From Clostridia bacterium (GTDB taxonomy: Bacteria; Bacillota; Clostridia; UMGS1883): DNA of 64,000 nucleotides. This document shows positions 35,354 through 45,577 of this stretch, piece by piece. The DNA is taken from contig JAUNBL010000001.1 of NCBI GenBank assembly GCA_030527235.1, positions 74,294 to 138,293 of the forward strand, read 5' to 3'. Both the position numbers and the translations under genes were made by a program. Under the pieces are notes generated by a model, which saw only the letters and a program-made list of their open reading frames with translations, ran no database searches and was not told the DNA's origin. How positions within the stretch are numbered: the stretch's first letter is position 1; the number at the start of each line of letters is the position of its first letter.

Positions 35354-35746
35354 TTAAAACCGACGCTTTCTGTGCATCAGATAATTCGTAAGTTCAAATA
35401 ATAAAAACCATACGATGAGTATGACAAAAGTGTATAATGTAAATTGCAGGCAATTCCAAAGCGCACTGCTATTTCCAATGCAATATACGGCGGCTCTTGC
35501 CGCGCCTACTATGAGTACGATAACGCTGCATTTCAAGAATGAAGAGAACACGCTCTTCTCGGTAACAAACGCATTTATCACCGAAACGACTGCCAAGTAA
35601 AGAGGTACGAGCATTATTCCGACAATGTCGGCAAGAAACAAAAAGCCCATAAAATAATTAAGCGAGGCAAAGCTTTCGCTTAAGAGAAGCCCTATGTAGC
35701 ACGCCGCATGATAGCAAAACGGCATATAAAACCAAAAAGGTCTCAC
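35354..35746 (-). CDS. Small membrane protein of unknown function (130 residues)
   Basis: Four predicted membrane segments (about residues 8-26, 35-58, 72-92, 103-122) and a basic tail ending HRKRRF. The start is the GTG at 35746, eight bases after AGGAGG. It lies 19 bases upstream of guaA on the same strand, perhaps co-transcribed. Family not recognised. Confidence 0.65.
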   Translation of the reverse strand: MRPFWFYMPFCYHAACYIGLLLSESFASLNYFMGFLFLADIVGIMLVPLYLAVVSVINAFVTEKSVFSSFLKCSVIVLIVGAARAAVYCIGNSSALWNCLQFTLYTFVILIVWFLLFELTNYLMHRKRRF

Positions 35747-35860
35747 GCCAAACACCTCCTAAATAATATAATAACATACTTTTTTCATATTACAAGTTTT
35801 TTCGCGCGAAAAAAAGACTGTGATTTGCGTGGAGGGTTACGGGCGTATTGTAAACGCGCA

Positions 35861-35910
35861 GAATGTCAAAGAGGGCAAGTAACCGCTGTATCTTGTCCAC
35901 TTTGACATTC
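35861..35910. repeat. Long hairpin after the agmatine operon
   Basis: Two 19 nt arms (35861-35879 and 35892-35910) match at 17 positions around a 12 nt loop; the outer GAATGTCAAAG/CTTTGACATTC is perfect. It lies 29 bases after the arcC stop. There is no T run, so it may be an mRNA 3' end structure or processing site rather than a classic terminator. Confidence 0.7.
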
Positions 35911-35938
35911 ATGCGGAGGCCGCTACTTTCAGCCTTTT

Positions 35939-36877
35939 TTACATACTTATCATTGTGCCGCTCTCGCCTCGAATTGCAAGGGGAGCTTTTTTCAGCGCCG
36001 CAATAACACATTTTCTGCCATGCTTGCTTTCGGCAAACTTGATAGCCGCGCGAACCTTTGGAAGCATGCTTCCTGCGGCAAAATGCCCTTCGTCACAATA
36101 GCGGCGCGCTTGGTCCGTTGTCATGTGCTCAATCTCGCGCTGATTTTCCCTGCCAAAATTTATTGCCACTCGCTCCACTGCAGTCAGGATGAACAGATAC
36201 TCAGCGTCTACCATCTGCGCTAAAAGCGCGGCGGAAAAGTCCTTGTCGATAACGGCATCGACACCTTCGTAATCGCCGCTTCCACGGCGGATGACCGGTA
36301 CGCCACCCCCGCCGCAGGCGATAACGACGAACTCGTTGTCAAGAAGGTTCAGAATCGAATCACGTTCGACAATGTGGACCGGCATGGGGCTTGGAACCAT
36401 GCGCCGCCAGCCGCGGTTAGCGTCGGGCGCAAACACCTGCCCTGTTTCCTCCATAATTGTTTTTGCCTCTTCTTCGCTGTAATAACCCCCGATGGGTTTT
36501 GTCGGGTTTTGAAATGCGCTGTCTGCGGGGTCAACCACCACCTGTGTAACCATTGATGCAACATGCCACGGCATCTTTTGCGCACGCAGCTCGTGTACAA
36601 TGCCTTTTTGAAGGTGGTAGCCTATATATCCCTGACTCATCGCGGTGCATTCGGGCATCGGCATAACGGGAATTTTAGGGAGTTTTTTTGCACCCTCGGC
36701 AAATGCGAGGTTTATCGTGCCCACCTGCGGTCCGTTGCCGTGAGTAAGAATGATTTCATAGCCTTGGGAGATGAGTCCTACGAGCGAGGGCGCGGCATCG
36801 GCAATTCGCGCCTGTTGCTCTTGTGCGTTGTCTCCCAAAGCGTTGCCGCCCAGCGCAATGACTATTCGAGACGCCAT
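35939..36877 (-). CDS. arcC: Carbamate kinase
   Basis: A 312-residue amino acid kinase-fold enzyme. It uses carbamoyl phosphate and ADP to make ATP, CO2 and ammonia, the energy-yielding last step of agmatine breakdown. Marks are IALGGNALGD at the N-terminus, ILTHGNGPQVG, PIGGYYSEEEAK, VVIACGGGGVPV and the DAVIDKDFSAALLA block. ATG 36877 follows GAGGTG, four bases after the aguA stop; the longer frame lies in aguA. It is the last gene of the operon. Confidence 0.95.
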   Translation of the reverse strand: MASRIVIALGGNALGDNAQEQQARIADAAPSLVGLISQGYEIILTHGNGPQVGTINLAFAEGAKKLPKIPVMPMPECTAMSQGYIGYHLQKGIVHELRAQKMPWHVASMVTQVVVDPADSAFQNPTKPIGGYYSEEEAKTIMEETGQVFAPDANRGWRRMVPSPMPVHIVERDSILNLLDNEFVVIACGGGGVPVIRRGSGDYEGVDAVIDKDFSAALLAQMVDAEYLFILTAVERVAINFGRENQREIEHMTTDQARRYCDEGHFAAGSMLPKVRAAIKFAESKHGRKCVIAALKKAPLAIRGESGTMISM

Positions 36878-36881
36878 ACAA

Positions 36882-37979
36882 TCACCTCTTGACCGCCGGA
36901 ATCTGTTGCGTAATGCAGTGAATATTACCTCCGCCAAGCAGAATTTCGCGTGCGTCTATTCCTATAATTTCTCTGTCGGGAAAGGCTTCTTTTAGTGTTT
37001 TTGCGGCATTGTCATCGTTTGCATCGCCAAGACGCGGAAAGATGATTGCACCGTTTACAATATAGAAATTTGCATAGGAGGCGGCTAACCTGTCACCCTC
37101 TTGCCGCGGGAGAGTACCTTCGACAGCATCTACGCCTTCACTCTCTTCTTTGGTGATGAGTACGGGTTTTGGAAGCATGAGTTTATGAATCTTAATCTTT
37201 CTGCCTTTGGCATCACTTTCGCGTTCGAGAATTTCCAGGCATTCTTGACATATTTCATACTGAGGGTCGCTTTTATCCTCGGTCCATGCGAGAATTGCTT
37301 CGCCGGGCTTTACAAAAGAGAAGATGTTGTCTACATGGCCGTTTGTTTCATCAAGATATATGCCGCGCTTTAGCCAAATAATTTTCTCAAGGTTGAGATA
37401 TTCTTTGAGCGTACTTTCAATTTCTTCCTTTGTAAGATGACTGTTGCGCCCTTCGCTCAAAAGACATTCCTCAGTGGTGACGAGAGTTCCTTCGCCATCG
37501 ACATGAATAGAGCCGCCTTCCAAAATAAACCCTTTTGTGCGATATGAATCCACCCGCTCTATCTCGCAGACCTTCTGCGCAAGCGAATCATCTTTATCCC
37601 AAGGAAAGTACAGCCCGTCCACTAAGCCGCCCCATGAATTGAACTCCCAGTCCACGCCGCGTATTTCACTGCCGTTTGTGACAAAGGTGGGACCGCAGTC
37701 ACGCATCCAGGAGTCGTTGTTGGAAATTTCCACAACGCGGATATTTTCCGGCAGCATATGGCGAGCGTTTGCGTATTGATCATAGTTTACCGCTACGGTG
37801 ACAGGTTCAAAGCGCGCTATAGCCTTTGCTACCTCCACAAAGGTGTGCTGCGCCATTTTTCCGCCCAGACGCCAATTATCCGGACGCTGAGGCCAAATTA
37901 TATACGTTCCCGCATGCGGCTCAAATTCGCCGGGCATACGAAACCCGTCGCTTTTAGGGGTAGAGGTTAAAGATTTCAT
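36882..37979 (-). CDS. aguA: Agmatine deiminase
   Basis: A 365-residue enzyme of the guanidino-group modifying superfamily that hydrolyses agmatine to N-carbamoylputrescine and ammonia. Marks are [34 protein letters not shown], the [11 protein letters not shown] block, DETNGHVDN and the catalytic Cys (about 355) in [11 protein letters not shown]. The WPQRPDNW form and the neighbouring transporter, carbamoyltransferase and kinase support agmatine rather than arginine as substrate. It overlaps aguD by four bases. Confidence 0.96.
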   Translation of the reverse strand: MKSLTSTPKSDGFRMPGEFEPHAGTYIIWPQRPDNWRLGGKMAQHTFVEVAKAIARFEPVTVAVNYDQYANARHMLPENIRVVEISNNDSWMRDCGPTFVTNGSEIRGVDWEFNSWGGLVDGLYFPWDKDDSLAQKVCEIERVDSYRTKGFILEGGSIHVDGEGTLVTTEECLLSEGRNSHLTKEEIESTLKEYLNLEKIIWLKRGIYLDETNGHVDNIFSFVKPGEAILAWTEDKSDPQYEICQECLEILERESDAKGRKIKIHKLMLPKPVLITKEESEGVDAVEGTLPRQEGDRLAASYANFYIVNGAIIFPRLGDANDDNAAKTLKEAFPDREIIGIDAREILLGGGNIHCITQQIPAVKR

Positions 37980-39331
37980 GAAGAAACTTCCTTTCCTGCC
38001 TTTGCGGCAATGATTTCTCCTATAACAACAGCGATGATAGTACCTATCAGGAGTGGTATTTTTTCTCCCATCTCAGCGCCGCTAAACGGTATTATGCTGA
38101 ACAGTACGCTTATGACAAGCAGCACAAGCGGGACATATGTCATCAGCGCAAGGCGTGTGCTGCCGCCGTTTACCTTATACGGGCGCGGTGTTTTGGGGTC
38201 TATGCGGCGAAGTTTGAGAAACGCGGGAAACATCAGCACGTATGACAGCAGCAGCGTAATCATGTTAAGCGCGAAAAAACTCCAGAACAAATCCTCGCTC
38301 GGAATGAGCGGCGCAATGAGAACGATGGCAGAAGCTATTACGCCGTTGGCAATGTTGGCGCCTTGAGGCATATCACTTTTGCTCTTGTAGGAGAAAACTT
38401 TGGGCAGACTGCCCTGTGAAGCCGCGTACTGCGCAACATAGTTAACTCCGAGCGACCATGAAATGAGGTTTGCAATAAGAGTGTAAAGAAACATCAGCCC
38501 GAAAAGAATAATCAGAATTCCGCCGCTTGACTGCGTCAAGAGCATGAAGCTCTCAATGAGTCCGCTCGATGCCGACAGCTCCTCTACCGGTATGGCAACG
38601 CTTATTCCGAACGCTGCAAGCAGATAGAAAATCGCAATAAACGTACCGCCGAGGATTATGGCGCGCGGTATCTCTTTGCTGGGGTTTTTCATTTGTGAAG
38701 CAAACGTTGTCACTACTTCAAAGCCAAGGAAATTGAAAATAATGACCGAAATGTTTGACAAGCTTCCCACATCCAGACCGGGTACAAGCGAAGTGAGGGT
38801 AAAAGTATTTGCCGCGCCGCGTGTGACGGCGGCGTATATACCGAGGCCGCCGATAGCGAGCATGATTGCAGCTTTGAAGAAAGCTGCAATATTCAGAATC
38901 CATTTGCTTTCGCTTACCGAATAGCTGCTCACGGCGACAACAAGCCATATGAAAAGCAGCTGAATCAAGAGCAACGGGAAAGTGCCGATATTAATACTGA
39001 ATATCTGCATCAAGACATCGGTGAAGAGTACGGCAAGCGAGCCCATCCACAGCGGAAAGTTAATATAGTAATACCACGCTACTCTGCTGCCCCACTTCAC
39101 GCCGTAGGCGCGCTTGACCCAGTCGTATATGCCGCCCTCATCTTCGTAGGTAGTTCCCAATTCTGCGGAAATTTGCGCATAGGGCAGGAAAAACCCGATG
39201 AGCAGAAATATCCACCAAAAAAACTGCGAATTTCCGATGGCGGCCGCCGGCGCCGCGGACTCTACCACCAGCACTACGCAGACCGCCGCGAGAACTGCGT
39301 CGAGCAATCTAAATTTCTTTGCTTTCGGCAT
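37976..39331 (-). CDS. aguD: APC-family transporter, likely agmatine/putrescine antiporter
   Basis: A 451-residue membrane protein with about 12 transmembrane segments and the APC-superfamily layout. The start [20 protein letters not shown] leads to a short first helix; [22 protein letters not shown] and [12 protein letters not shown] are typical APC segments. Its place between ptcA and aguA makes exchange of outside agmatine for inside putrescine the best call. Substrate is inferred from the operon, not from residues. Confidence 0.88.
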   Translation of the reverse strand: MPKAKKFRLLDAVLAAVCVVLVVESAAPAAAIGNSQFFWWIFLLIGFFLPYAQISAELGTTYEDEGGIYDWVKRAYGVKWGSRVAWYYYINFPLWMGSLAVLFTDVLMQIFSINIGTFPLLLIQLLFIWLVVAVSSYSVSESKWILNIAAFFKAAIMLAIGGLGIYAAVTRGAANTFTLTSLVPGLDVGSLSNISVIIFNFLGFEVVTTFASQMKNPSKEIPRAIILGGTFIAIFYLLAAFGISVAIPVEELSASSGLIESFMLLTQSSGGILIILFGLMFLYTLIANLISWSLGVNYVAQYAASQGSLPKVFSYKSKSDMPQGANIANGVIASAIVLIAPLIPSEDLFWSFFALNMITLLLSYVLMFPAFLKLRRIDPKTPRPYKVNGGSTRLALMTYVPLVLLVISVLFSIIPFSGAEMGEKIPLLIGTIIAVVIGEIIAAKAGKEVSS

Positions 39332-39333
39332 AA

Positions 39334-40341
39334 TTACAATACCTTGGACAGGGCGTGGCAGACTTCCGCTTTTACCGCCGCGCTGCGCTCGCTTTCTGAA
39401 ATTTTATCGCGGAGAAGATAGACCAGAATAGCGCGCATCGCCGTGAGGCGGTTTTCCGCTTCGTCAAAGGCGATAGAGTAATGCGCGTCCAGCACCTCGT
39501 CTGTGACCTCTTCACCGCGTGTGGCTGGCAAGCAGTGTAAAAACTTTGCATGAGGCTCTGCTTTTGCCATCATTTGCGCCGTAACTTGATACTTGGGCAT
39601 AAATATCGCGAGCCGCTCTTCGCGGGAAAGCTCCTTGTCGTAGAGGCCGTACCATACGTCTGTGTATACGAAGTCCGCTCCGCTGAGCGCCGTGTCCTCG
39701 TCTTCTGTAACGCTCACGCTGCCGCCGCTTTCGGCACAGTTGCGCTTTCCTATGGCGAGCATGGTTTCAGAAAGCTGTTTTTCTCTGGGTCCGAACTGTA
39801 CGAAATCCATACCGAGCTTGGTGGTCATCATCATTGTCGAGGCGCAAACCTGCGTAGCATCGCCGACAAAGACTATCTTACAGTCCTCTATTCTTTTACC
39901 GCAGGGCAGATGCTCAACCATGGTAGTAGCGTCACCTATTTCCTGTGTAGGATGATTGTAATCTGACATTCCGTTTATCACAGGCACACTTGCACAGCGG
40001 GCAAGATTAGCAACGGTTTCGTGCCTGTCCACGCGCGCCATGATAATGTCTACTAAGCGGGAAAGCACTTTTGCCGTGTCCTCCATTGTTTCGTGTCCGC
40101 CGAGCTGTATCTGACCCGGGGCTAAATACTGCGCGTGTCCGCCGAGCTGTGCCATTGCCGTTTCAAAAGAAACCCTTGTGCGTGTGGAGCTTTGCTCAAA
40201 TATCATGCCAAGGTTTTTGTTTTTAAGAAGCGGCGGGTAGTAGCCATGCTTTATGGACTTTTTAATCGCGAGTCCCAGGTCAATCATGTTGAGGATTTCC
40301 TCTTTGGTAAAGTCCTGTGTGTCAATAAGATGTTTCAGCAT
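39334..40341 (-). CDS. ptcA: Putrescine carbamoyltransferase
   Basis: A 335-residue transcarbamylase that splits N-carbamoylputrescine with phosphate to give putrescine and carbamoyl phosphate. It carries the carbamoyl phosphate motif [10 protein letters not shown] (about residues 51-60), DYNHPTQE and FLHCLPA. The segment [12 protein letters not shown] has the YGLY mark that separates putrescine from ornithine transcarbamylases. It is the first gene of the operon and starts behind GGGAGG. Confidence 0.93.
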   Translation of the reverse strand: MLKHLIDTQDFTKEEILNMIDLGLAIKKSIKHGYYPPLLKNKNLGMIFEQSSTRTRVSFETAMAQLGGHAQYLAPGQIQLGGHETMEDTAKVLSRLVDIIMARVDRHETVANLARCASVPVINGMSDYNHPTQEIGDATTMVEHLPCGKRIEDCKIVFVGDATQVCASTMMMTTKLGMDFVQFGPREKQLSETMLAIGKRNCAESGGSVSVTEDEDTALSGADFVYTDVWYGLYDKELSREERLAIFMPKYQVTAQMMAKAEPHAKFLHCLPATRGEEVTDEVLDAHYSIAFDEAENRLTAMRAILVYLLRDKISESERSAAVKAEVCHALSKVL

Positions 40342-40393
40342 ATTTTTACCTCCCGAATTATTCTTCTAACACAGTATTTCCAAAAAAAATGTG

Positions 40394-40422
40394 AGTATAC
40401 AAATTTCATGTTTACATTTCAA
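40394..40422 (-). promoter_or_regulatory. Promoter of the agmatine deiminase operon
   Basis: TTGAAA (40422-40417) and TATACT (40399-40394) are 17 bases apart on the minus strand. The start point would lie about 45 bases before ptcA. It overlaps the divergent promoter at 40411-40440, so the two may exclude one another. Confidence 0.7.
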
Positions 40423-40440
40423 CGTTTTGTGTTATATAAT
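40411..40440 (+). promoter_or_regulatory. Promoter of the GH2-uvrC operon
   Basis: TTTACA (40411-40416) and a consensus TATAAT (40435-40440) are 18 bases apart. Transcription would begin about 28 bases before the GH2 start codon. Confidence 0.75.
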
Positions 40441-40474
40441 CTTTGCAAGAAACTATTTCGGGAGGGAAACTGCC

Positions 40475-42793
40475 ATGAAAAGAATACGCGAAAGCTTTGA
40501 CTTCAACTGGATGTTTTACAAGGGAGATTTGGAAATAGGGTACGCCATAAAAGCAGGGTGTACAGGTTCTTTTACGGCCTTAGATAAAAACAAGGACGGA
40601 GAATGGACACAGATTGCTTACAGCGACAAAGAGGCTGTGATAGATATTGACGAAAAGCGTTGGACAAAGGTGAGCATACCACACGACTTTATCGTGGGGG
40701 GAGATTTTTCACGCGGCGAGTGGGATGCGCAGGGGTTTTTGCCGACCGGCGTGGGATGCTACCGCAAGGTGTTCCGCGTTGAAGAAGACCTTTTCGGAAA
40801 GAAGATTTCACTGGAGTTTGAGGGAGTGTCACGCAACTGTACTATATGGTTAAACGGGCATCTTGTATTGAATCATTTTTCCGGATATACGGGCTTTTGG
40901 CTTGATATGACGGATTTCTTGAACTACGGCGGCGAGAACGTTATCTTTATCAAAGTGGATGCGCGCGAGTTTGAGGGCTGGTGGTACGAAGGCGCGGGCA
41001 TATACCGCCACGTTTGGTATACTGTCACCGACAGAGTTCATGTGGGCAGGTGGGGAACGTATGTCACTACACCGCAGATAAGCGAGACACATGCCGATGT
41101 CAGGATTGAAGCACAGATTGAAAACGAGACGGCGCACGAAGAGGCAAGCGTTCTGGAAACTGTTATTTATGACGAAAACGGAGGCATTGTGGCTTCCGGT
41201 GAAACGAGCGTTGTAATTGCGCCTCAAGGCAAGACTGTAACTGTGCAGAATCTTCGCGTGCCAAAACCCATGCTTTGGGATATTGACAGCCCATGCCTTT
41301 ATATCGCAAAGAGTACGATAAAAGGACATGATACATACGAGACGGCGTTTGGGATTCGCAAGATAGAATTTACAAAAGAAGGCTTTTTCTTAAACGGGCG
41401 CCATGTACTCATAAAAGGGACGTGCAATCATCAGGATTTTGCCGGCGTCGGCTCAGCTCTGCCCGACAGCATAAATGAATATAAGATTAAAAAGCTTTTG
41501 GAAATGGGCTCCAACGCATACCGCTCATCGCATCATCCGGCAACACCGGCGCTTTTGGACGCTTGTGACAGGCTGGGAATGCTTGTTATGGACGAGAACC
41601 GTAAACTGGACTCGTCTGAGCGCGGGCTTGCGGACATAGACTCGCTGATTCTGCGGGACCGCAACCATCCGAGCATTATCATGTGGTGTTTGGATAACGA
41701 GGAGTCAATCCTGGGGACAAAGGTAGGTAAGCAAATTGAAACCACGCTTCGCGACCGCGTACACAGCTTGGACTCTACGCGTCCTACCACAGTGGCGATG
41801 AACCACGGCTGGAACGAAAACGGATATGAGGAATGTATGGATATAATGGGATACAATTACGGACAGAGGGGCGAGCAGTATATTAAGGATATGGCCGAAT
41901 ACCCCGACCGTATGATGATATGTACAGAGAGTACAAGCTCCACCACAACGCGCGGGATTTATAAGGACGACACTGAGCGTGGCTACTGCACGAGCTATGA
42001 GACGAATCTTGCAAGCTGGTGCTGCACGCACGAAAAATCGTGGCTTGATTTGATTAAGCATCCGAGGCTTACGGGCATATTTGTCTGGACCGGGTTTGAC
42101 TATCGCGGCGAGCCTACGCCATATTCGTGGCCGTGCGTTAATTCTCACTTCGGAATTATGGACACCTGTGGTCTTCCCAAGGATGCGTACTACTATTACA
42201 AATCAGTATGGACCGATAAGCCGATGGTGCATTTTATGCCGCACTGGGATTTGAAGAGAAATGGCGAAAAAGTCAATGTGAGGATATTTTCCAACAGTGA
42301 GACAATAGAGCTGAAGCTGAACGGAAAATCACTCGGTGAAAGAGCTATGGTGAAGAATGCGCACCTGGACTGGGAGGTTGAATATGAAGAGGGCGAGATA
42401 GAGGCGATAGGCAAAAACGGAGGCGTGCAGGTGTGTGCCTTTTCACGTATGACGTCCGGCGCTCCGTACAAGGTGGAGCTCTGCTGCGAGAGAGAAGATA
42501 TAAGCTTTGACGGCAGAGACACAGTTGTCGTGCGTGCGTGCGTTACGGACGTGCGCGGAAACGTGGTACCGTTCGCATCGAATGAGATTGAATTTTCCGC
42601 GAGCGGCGGGCGCATAATAGGCGTTGGAAACGGAGACCCTGCCGACCATTCGAGCGACAAGTCGCGTTTTCGCCGAGCCTTTAACGGATATTGCGTCGCG
42701 CTTGTTCAGGCGACGGGCGAAACGGATAGTTTGACTATATGCGCCGCTTCAAAGGGGCTTGAGGACGCAAGCATATGTTTGAAGAAAAAATAA
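40475..42793 (+). CDS. Glycoside hydrolase family 2 (beta-galactosidase-like)
   Basis: A 772-residue cytosolic enzyme (no signal peptide). ATG 40475 follows GGGAGGG. The N-terminal sugar-binding jelly roll (WTKVSIPHDF, then GCYRKVF and GVSRNCTIWLNG) leads to an Ig-like domain and a TIM barrel. The likely acid/base Glu is in WCLDNEES (about residue 409) and the nucleophile Glu in ICTESTSS (about 484); both motifs fit GH2. The ASGGRIIGVGNGDP segment belongs to the C-terminal domain common in Clostridia and Bacteroidia members. Activity could be galactosidase, glucuronidase or mannosidase. It overlaps uvrC by 19 bases. Confidence 0.88.
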   Translation: MKRIRESFDFNWMFYKGDLEIGYAIKAGCTGSFTALDKNKDGEWTQIAYSDKEAVIDIDEKRWTKVSIPHDFIVGGDFSRGEWDAQGFLPTGVGCYRKVFRVEEDLFGKKISLEFEGVSRNCTIWLNGHLVLNHFSGYTGFWLDMTDFLNYGGENVIFIKVDAREFEGWWYEGAGIYRHVWYTVTDRVHVGRWGTYVTTPQISETHADVRIEAQIENETAHEEASVLETVIYDENGGIVASGETSVVIAPQGKTVTVQNLRVPKPMLWDIDSPCLYIAKSTIKGHDTYETAFGIRKIEFTKEGFFLNGRHVLIKGTCNHQDFAGVGSALPDSINEYKIKKLLEMGSNAYRSSHHPATPALLDACDRLGMLVMDENRKLDSSERGLADIDSLILRDRNHPSIIMWCLDNEESILGTKVGKQIETTLRDRVHSLDSTRPTTVAMNHGWNENGYEECMDIMGYNYGQRGEQYIKDMAEYPDRMMICTESTSSTTTRGIYKDDTERGYCTSYETNLASWCCTHEKSWLDLIKHPRLTGIFVWTGFDYRGEPTPYSWPCVNSHFGIMDTCGLPKDAYYYYKSVWTDKPMVHFMPHWDLKRNGEKVNVRIFSNSETIELKLNGKSLGERAMVKNAHLDWEVEYEEGEIEAIGKNGGVQVCAFSRMTSGAPYKVELCCEREDISFDGRDTVVVRACVTDVRGNVVPFASNEIEFSASGGRIIGVGNGDPADHSSDKSRFRRAFNGYCVALVQATGETDSLTICAASKGLEDASICLKKK

Positions 42794-44589
42794 AAAAGCT
42801 GCCTATGCTCCCCGGAGTATATATAATGAAGGATAAAAACGGTAACGTTATATATGTAGGGAAGGCAAAAAAATTAAAGAACAGAGTAAAGCAGTATTTT
42901 GCGAAAACTTCTACACACACGCCCAAGGTGGCGGCTATGGTGGAGAAGGTGGCGGATTTTGAGTACGTGATATGCGACAGTGAGATTGAGGCGCTGGTTT
43001 TAGAGTGCAATCTGATTAAGGAAAACCGGCCCCGCTATAATTCATTGCTCAAGGATGACAAGCATTATCCTTATTTGAAAATTACAAATGAGGATTTTCC
43101 GCGTCTGCTCTATGTTCGCCGCATAGAGAAAGACGGCGCGCGTTACTTCGGACCGTATCCGAGCGGGTTTTCAATACGTGAGACATACGACCTTATCCGC
43201 CGCGTGTTCGCGATAGCGCATTGCAAGAAACGTTTTCCGGAGTCAATAGGAAAAGATCGCCCCTGTCTATATCATGCTATGGGGCGCTGCTGCGCCCCAT
43301 GTGCGGGAAATGTTTCTTCGGAGGAGTATAAAAAAATATTTGACGATATCACCAAGCTGCTAGAGGGCAGGGAGAAAGAACTTATCTCAAGCCTCGACGC
43401 GAAAATGAGGCTTGCGTCTGACAGTCTGGAATTTGAAAAGGCGGCGTCTTTGCGCGACGCGATTGCATCAATAAAACATTTGAGCGACAGTCAAAAAGTT
43501 ATATACGCAAAAAGCGCCGATACCGATGTATTTGCTGCCGCTGCGCTTGACACGATGGCGTATGCAGAGGCTTTTTACATCAGAAACGGCAAAATGGTGG
43601 GCAGGGGCGAGTTTGACCTTTCCGGCAGTGAAGCGGTTGATGAGGCCGCTGCATTATCCGATTTTTTGTTGCAGTACTATTCGGGAGAGGCCGCAGTTCC
43701 CAAACGAGTCATACTCTCGCACAAAATAGAGGATGCCGACACTCTTGCGCAGTTCCTTTCGCAAAAGAGAGGAAACAAGGTCACGGTGAAGACGCCTGAG
43801 CGAGGCGAACATAAAAAGCTTGCGGAAATGGCATATAAAAACGCGCAGAAGGCGATTGAAAATGCCCGGACACAAGCGCAGGAGGAGAAGCTGAAGGCGC
43901 GGGCTGTGGTAATGCTTGCCAAGGCGCTGCACCTTGATGTCATTCCTGACAAGATAGAGGCATATGACATTTCGCACACTTCAGGAACGCAGACAGTAGG
44001 CTCTATGGTTGTGTTCAAGGCGGGCAAAAGCCGCCGCAGCGAATATAAGAGGTTCAAAATAAAAACCGTTGTCGGAGCAAATGACGTAGCGTGTATTCAA
44101 GAGGTACTCACCAGGAGGTTTACCCACAAAGGGGACGGTTTTGACGAGCTTCCGGATTTGCTGCTCGTAGACGGCGGGCTTCCGCAGCTTAACGCGGCCT
44201 TAGAGGCGCTTGAGGAGCTGAATTTAGACATTCCCGTTTTCGGCATGGTCAAAGACGACAGACACAAGACACGAGATGTATTGGCGCGCGAGGGAGAGGT
44301 GCATTTGAAGCCGACAAGCGCGGAGTTCAGGCTGGTAAGCGCTATTCAAGACGAGGTACACCGCTTTGCAATAGAGTATCATCGCCAGTTGCGTTCAAAG
44401 CGCATGGCAGAATCAGAGCTTGACGCAATCTCCGGCGTGGGAAAGGTGAGAAAAAAAGCGCTTTTGAACCGCTTCAAAAGCGTGCGCGCAATCAGAGATG
44501 CGACAGAGGAGGAGCTTGCCGAGGTAAAGGGCATAGATAAGCGAACCGCGAAGGCAATCAAAGATGCACTTCGCGGTGAGAAAGATTAG
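42775..44589 (+). CDS. uvrC: UvrABC excinuclease subunit C
   Basis: A 604-residue nucleotide excision repair nuclease. An N-terminal GIY-YIG domain (LPGVYIMKDKNGNVIYVGKAK, about residues 10-95) makes the 3' cut. A Cys-rich segment (GRCCAPCAG) and the UVR helix (about 200-235) follow. The RNase H-like nuclease has DLLLVDGGLPQ, and the C-terminus has helix-hairpin-helix motifs (ISGVGKVRKKALL, VKGIDKRTAKAI). The start lies inside the GH2 gene and the 3' end meets the convergent pseudouridine synthase gene with a 32-base overlap. Confidence 0.97.
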   Translation: MFEEKIKKLPMLPGVYIMKDKNGNVIYVGKAKKLKNRVKQYFAKTSTHTPKVAAMVEKVADFEYVICDSEIEALVLECNLIKENRPRYNSLLKDDKHYPYLKITNEDFPRLLYVRRIEKDGARYFGPYPSGFSIRETYDLIRRVFAIAHCKKRFPESIGKDRPCLYHAMGRCCAPCAGNVSSEEYKKIFDDITKLLEGREKELISSLDAKMRLASDSLEFEKAASLRDAIASIKHLSDSQKVIYAKSADTDVFAAAALDTMAYAEAFYIRNGKMVGRGEFDLSGSEAVDEAAALSDFLLQYYSGEAAVPKRVILSHKIEDADTLAQFLSQKRGNKVTVKTPERGEHKKLAEMAYKNAQKAIENARTQAQEEKLKARAVVMLAKALHLDVIPDKIEAYDISHTSGTQTVGSMVVFKAGKSRRSEYKRFKIKTVVGANDVACIQEVLTRRFTHKGDGFDELPDLLLVDGGLPQLNAALEALEELNLDIPVFGMVKDDRHKTRDVLAREGEVHLKPTSAEFRLVSAIQDEVHRFAIEYHRQLRSKRMAESELDAISGVGKVRKKALLNRFKSVRAIRDATEEELAEVKGIDKRTAKAIKDALRGEKD

Positions 44590-45427
44590 CTAAAATACCG
44601 GTATCTTCAAAGTCGAAAATTATTTTATATGCGGTAAGCGCCTGACCGCCGCCGCTTTTTGCTCCGTATTTCGTATCGCCGACTATCGGGCAGCCCAGAT
44701 ACGAGCAAAGCGCACGGATTTGGTGGCTTCGCCCGGTGTGAAGCTCAACCTCGAGGACGCTGACGGCGCCTCGCGAAAGAACACGGTACGATGTTTTTGT
44801 GTATTTGCCGCCGTCTTTAACGACGGCGCTTTTGTTGCGGAAAGCGTCTTTTTCAATATACCCTTCCACAGTGTCAAAATCCTTGGAGGGGGCGCCTTCT
44901 GTTTGGCAAATATAAAACTTACGCACCCGGCGCGCTCTTATATATGAGTTCATCGCGCGCAGTGCGGCGGCGTTTTTTGCGCCGATAACAAGTCCGGAGG
45001 TGTTGACGTCAAGACGGTTGCAAAGCGCGGGAGAGAAGCTTTGCTCATTTTCGGGCGAGTAGACGCCCTGATTAAGCAGATATGTTTTGAACATATCGAC
45101 AAGCGTTTCGTTTTTTTTCACCCCGCCGCTTTGACAGGGGACTCCGCATGGCTTGTTTATCACGGCTATGTTTTCGTCCTCGTAAATAATTTCAATAGCG
45201 CGCTTCGCCTTTGTAAACCCTTTTTCGGCAAAACAGTCGTCAGGAAGATAAACGCGCACAATATCTCCTTCCTCTAAAATTCGCGCCGCCTCAGCGCGTG
45301 CAGAGTTGATTTTTATGTCTTTCCTGCGTATGGCCTTGTAAATTAAGGCGCGCGGTACGCCCAGCTTTTCCAAAAATTTGTCGCACCGCTGCGCGGCATC
45401 GTTTTTATTGATGAAAAATTCACGCAT
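44558..45427 (-). CDS. RluA-family RNA pseudouridine synthase
   Basis: A 289-residue enzyme. An S4-like RNA-binding domain comes first (QRCDKFLEKLGVPRALIYKA). The catalytic domain has NKPCGVPCQSGG and CNRLDVNTSGLVI, where Asp is the catalytic residue of the RLDxxTSG motif (the usual His before Arg is Asn here). GRSHQIRALCSYLGCPIVGDTKYG follows. The target uridine (23S rRNA or tRNA) cannot be told. It is convergent with uvrC. Confidence 0.9.
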   Translation of the reverse strand: MREFFINKNDAAQRCDKFLEKLGVPRALIYKAIRRKDIKINSARAEAARILEEGDIVRVYLPDDCFAEKGFTKAKRAIEIIYEDENIAVINKPCGVPCQSGGVKKNETLVDMFKTYLLNQGVYSPENEQSFSPALCNRLDVNTSGLVIGAKNAAALRAMNSYIRARRVRKFYICQTEGAPSKDFDTVEGYIEKDAFRNKSAVVKDGGKYTKTSYRVLSRGAVSVLEVELHTGRSHQIRALCSYLGCPIVGDTKYGAKSGGGQALTAYKIIFDFEDTGILANLSHREVHL

Positions 45428-45577
45428 ATTCTCACCTCGGATACATTATATATTGTGTTTAATGGCACGTCAACACAATTATGTTGTCAAATTGCACAAC
45501 ACATTGCGCAAAAAGGCGCTGCGATGTTTGCAAAGGTGCCGAAATTTAGCATTTTACAAAAAAATAAATAAAAATGC

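Noticed and set aside
35790-36011. Minus-strand ORF of 73 residues after arcC
   Set aside because: It overlaps the arcC end and the long hairpin, has no ribosome binding site and no family resemblance.
39334-40341. Ornithine carbamoyltransferase
   Set aside because: The YGLY segment and the agmatine deiminase neighbours fit putrescine carbamoyltransferase better.
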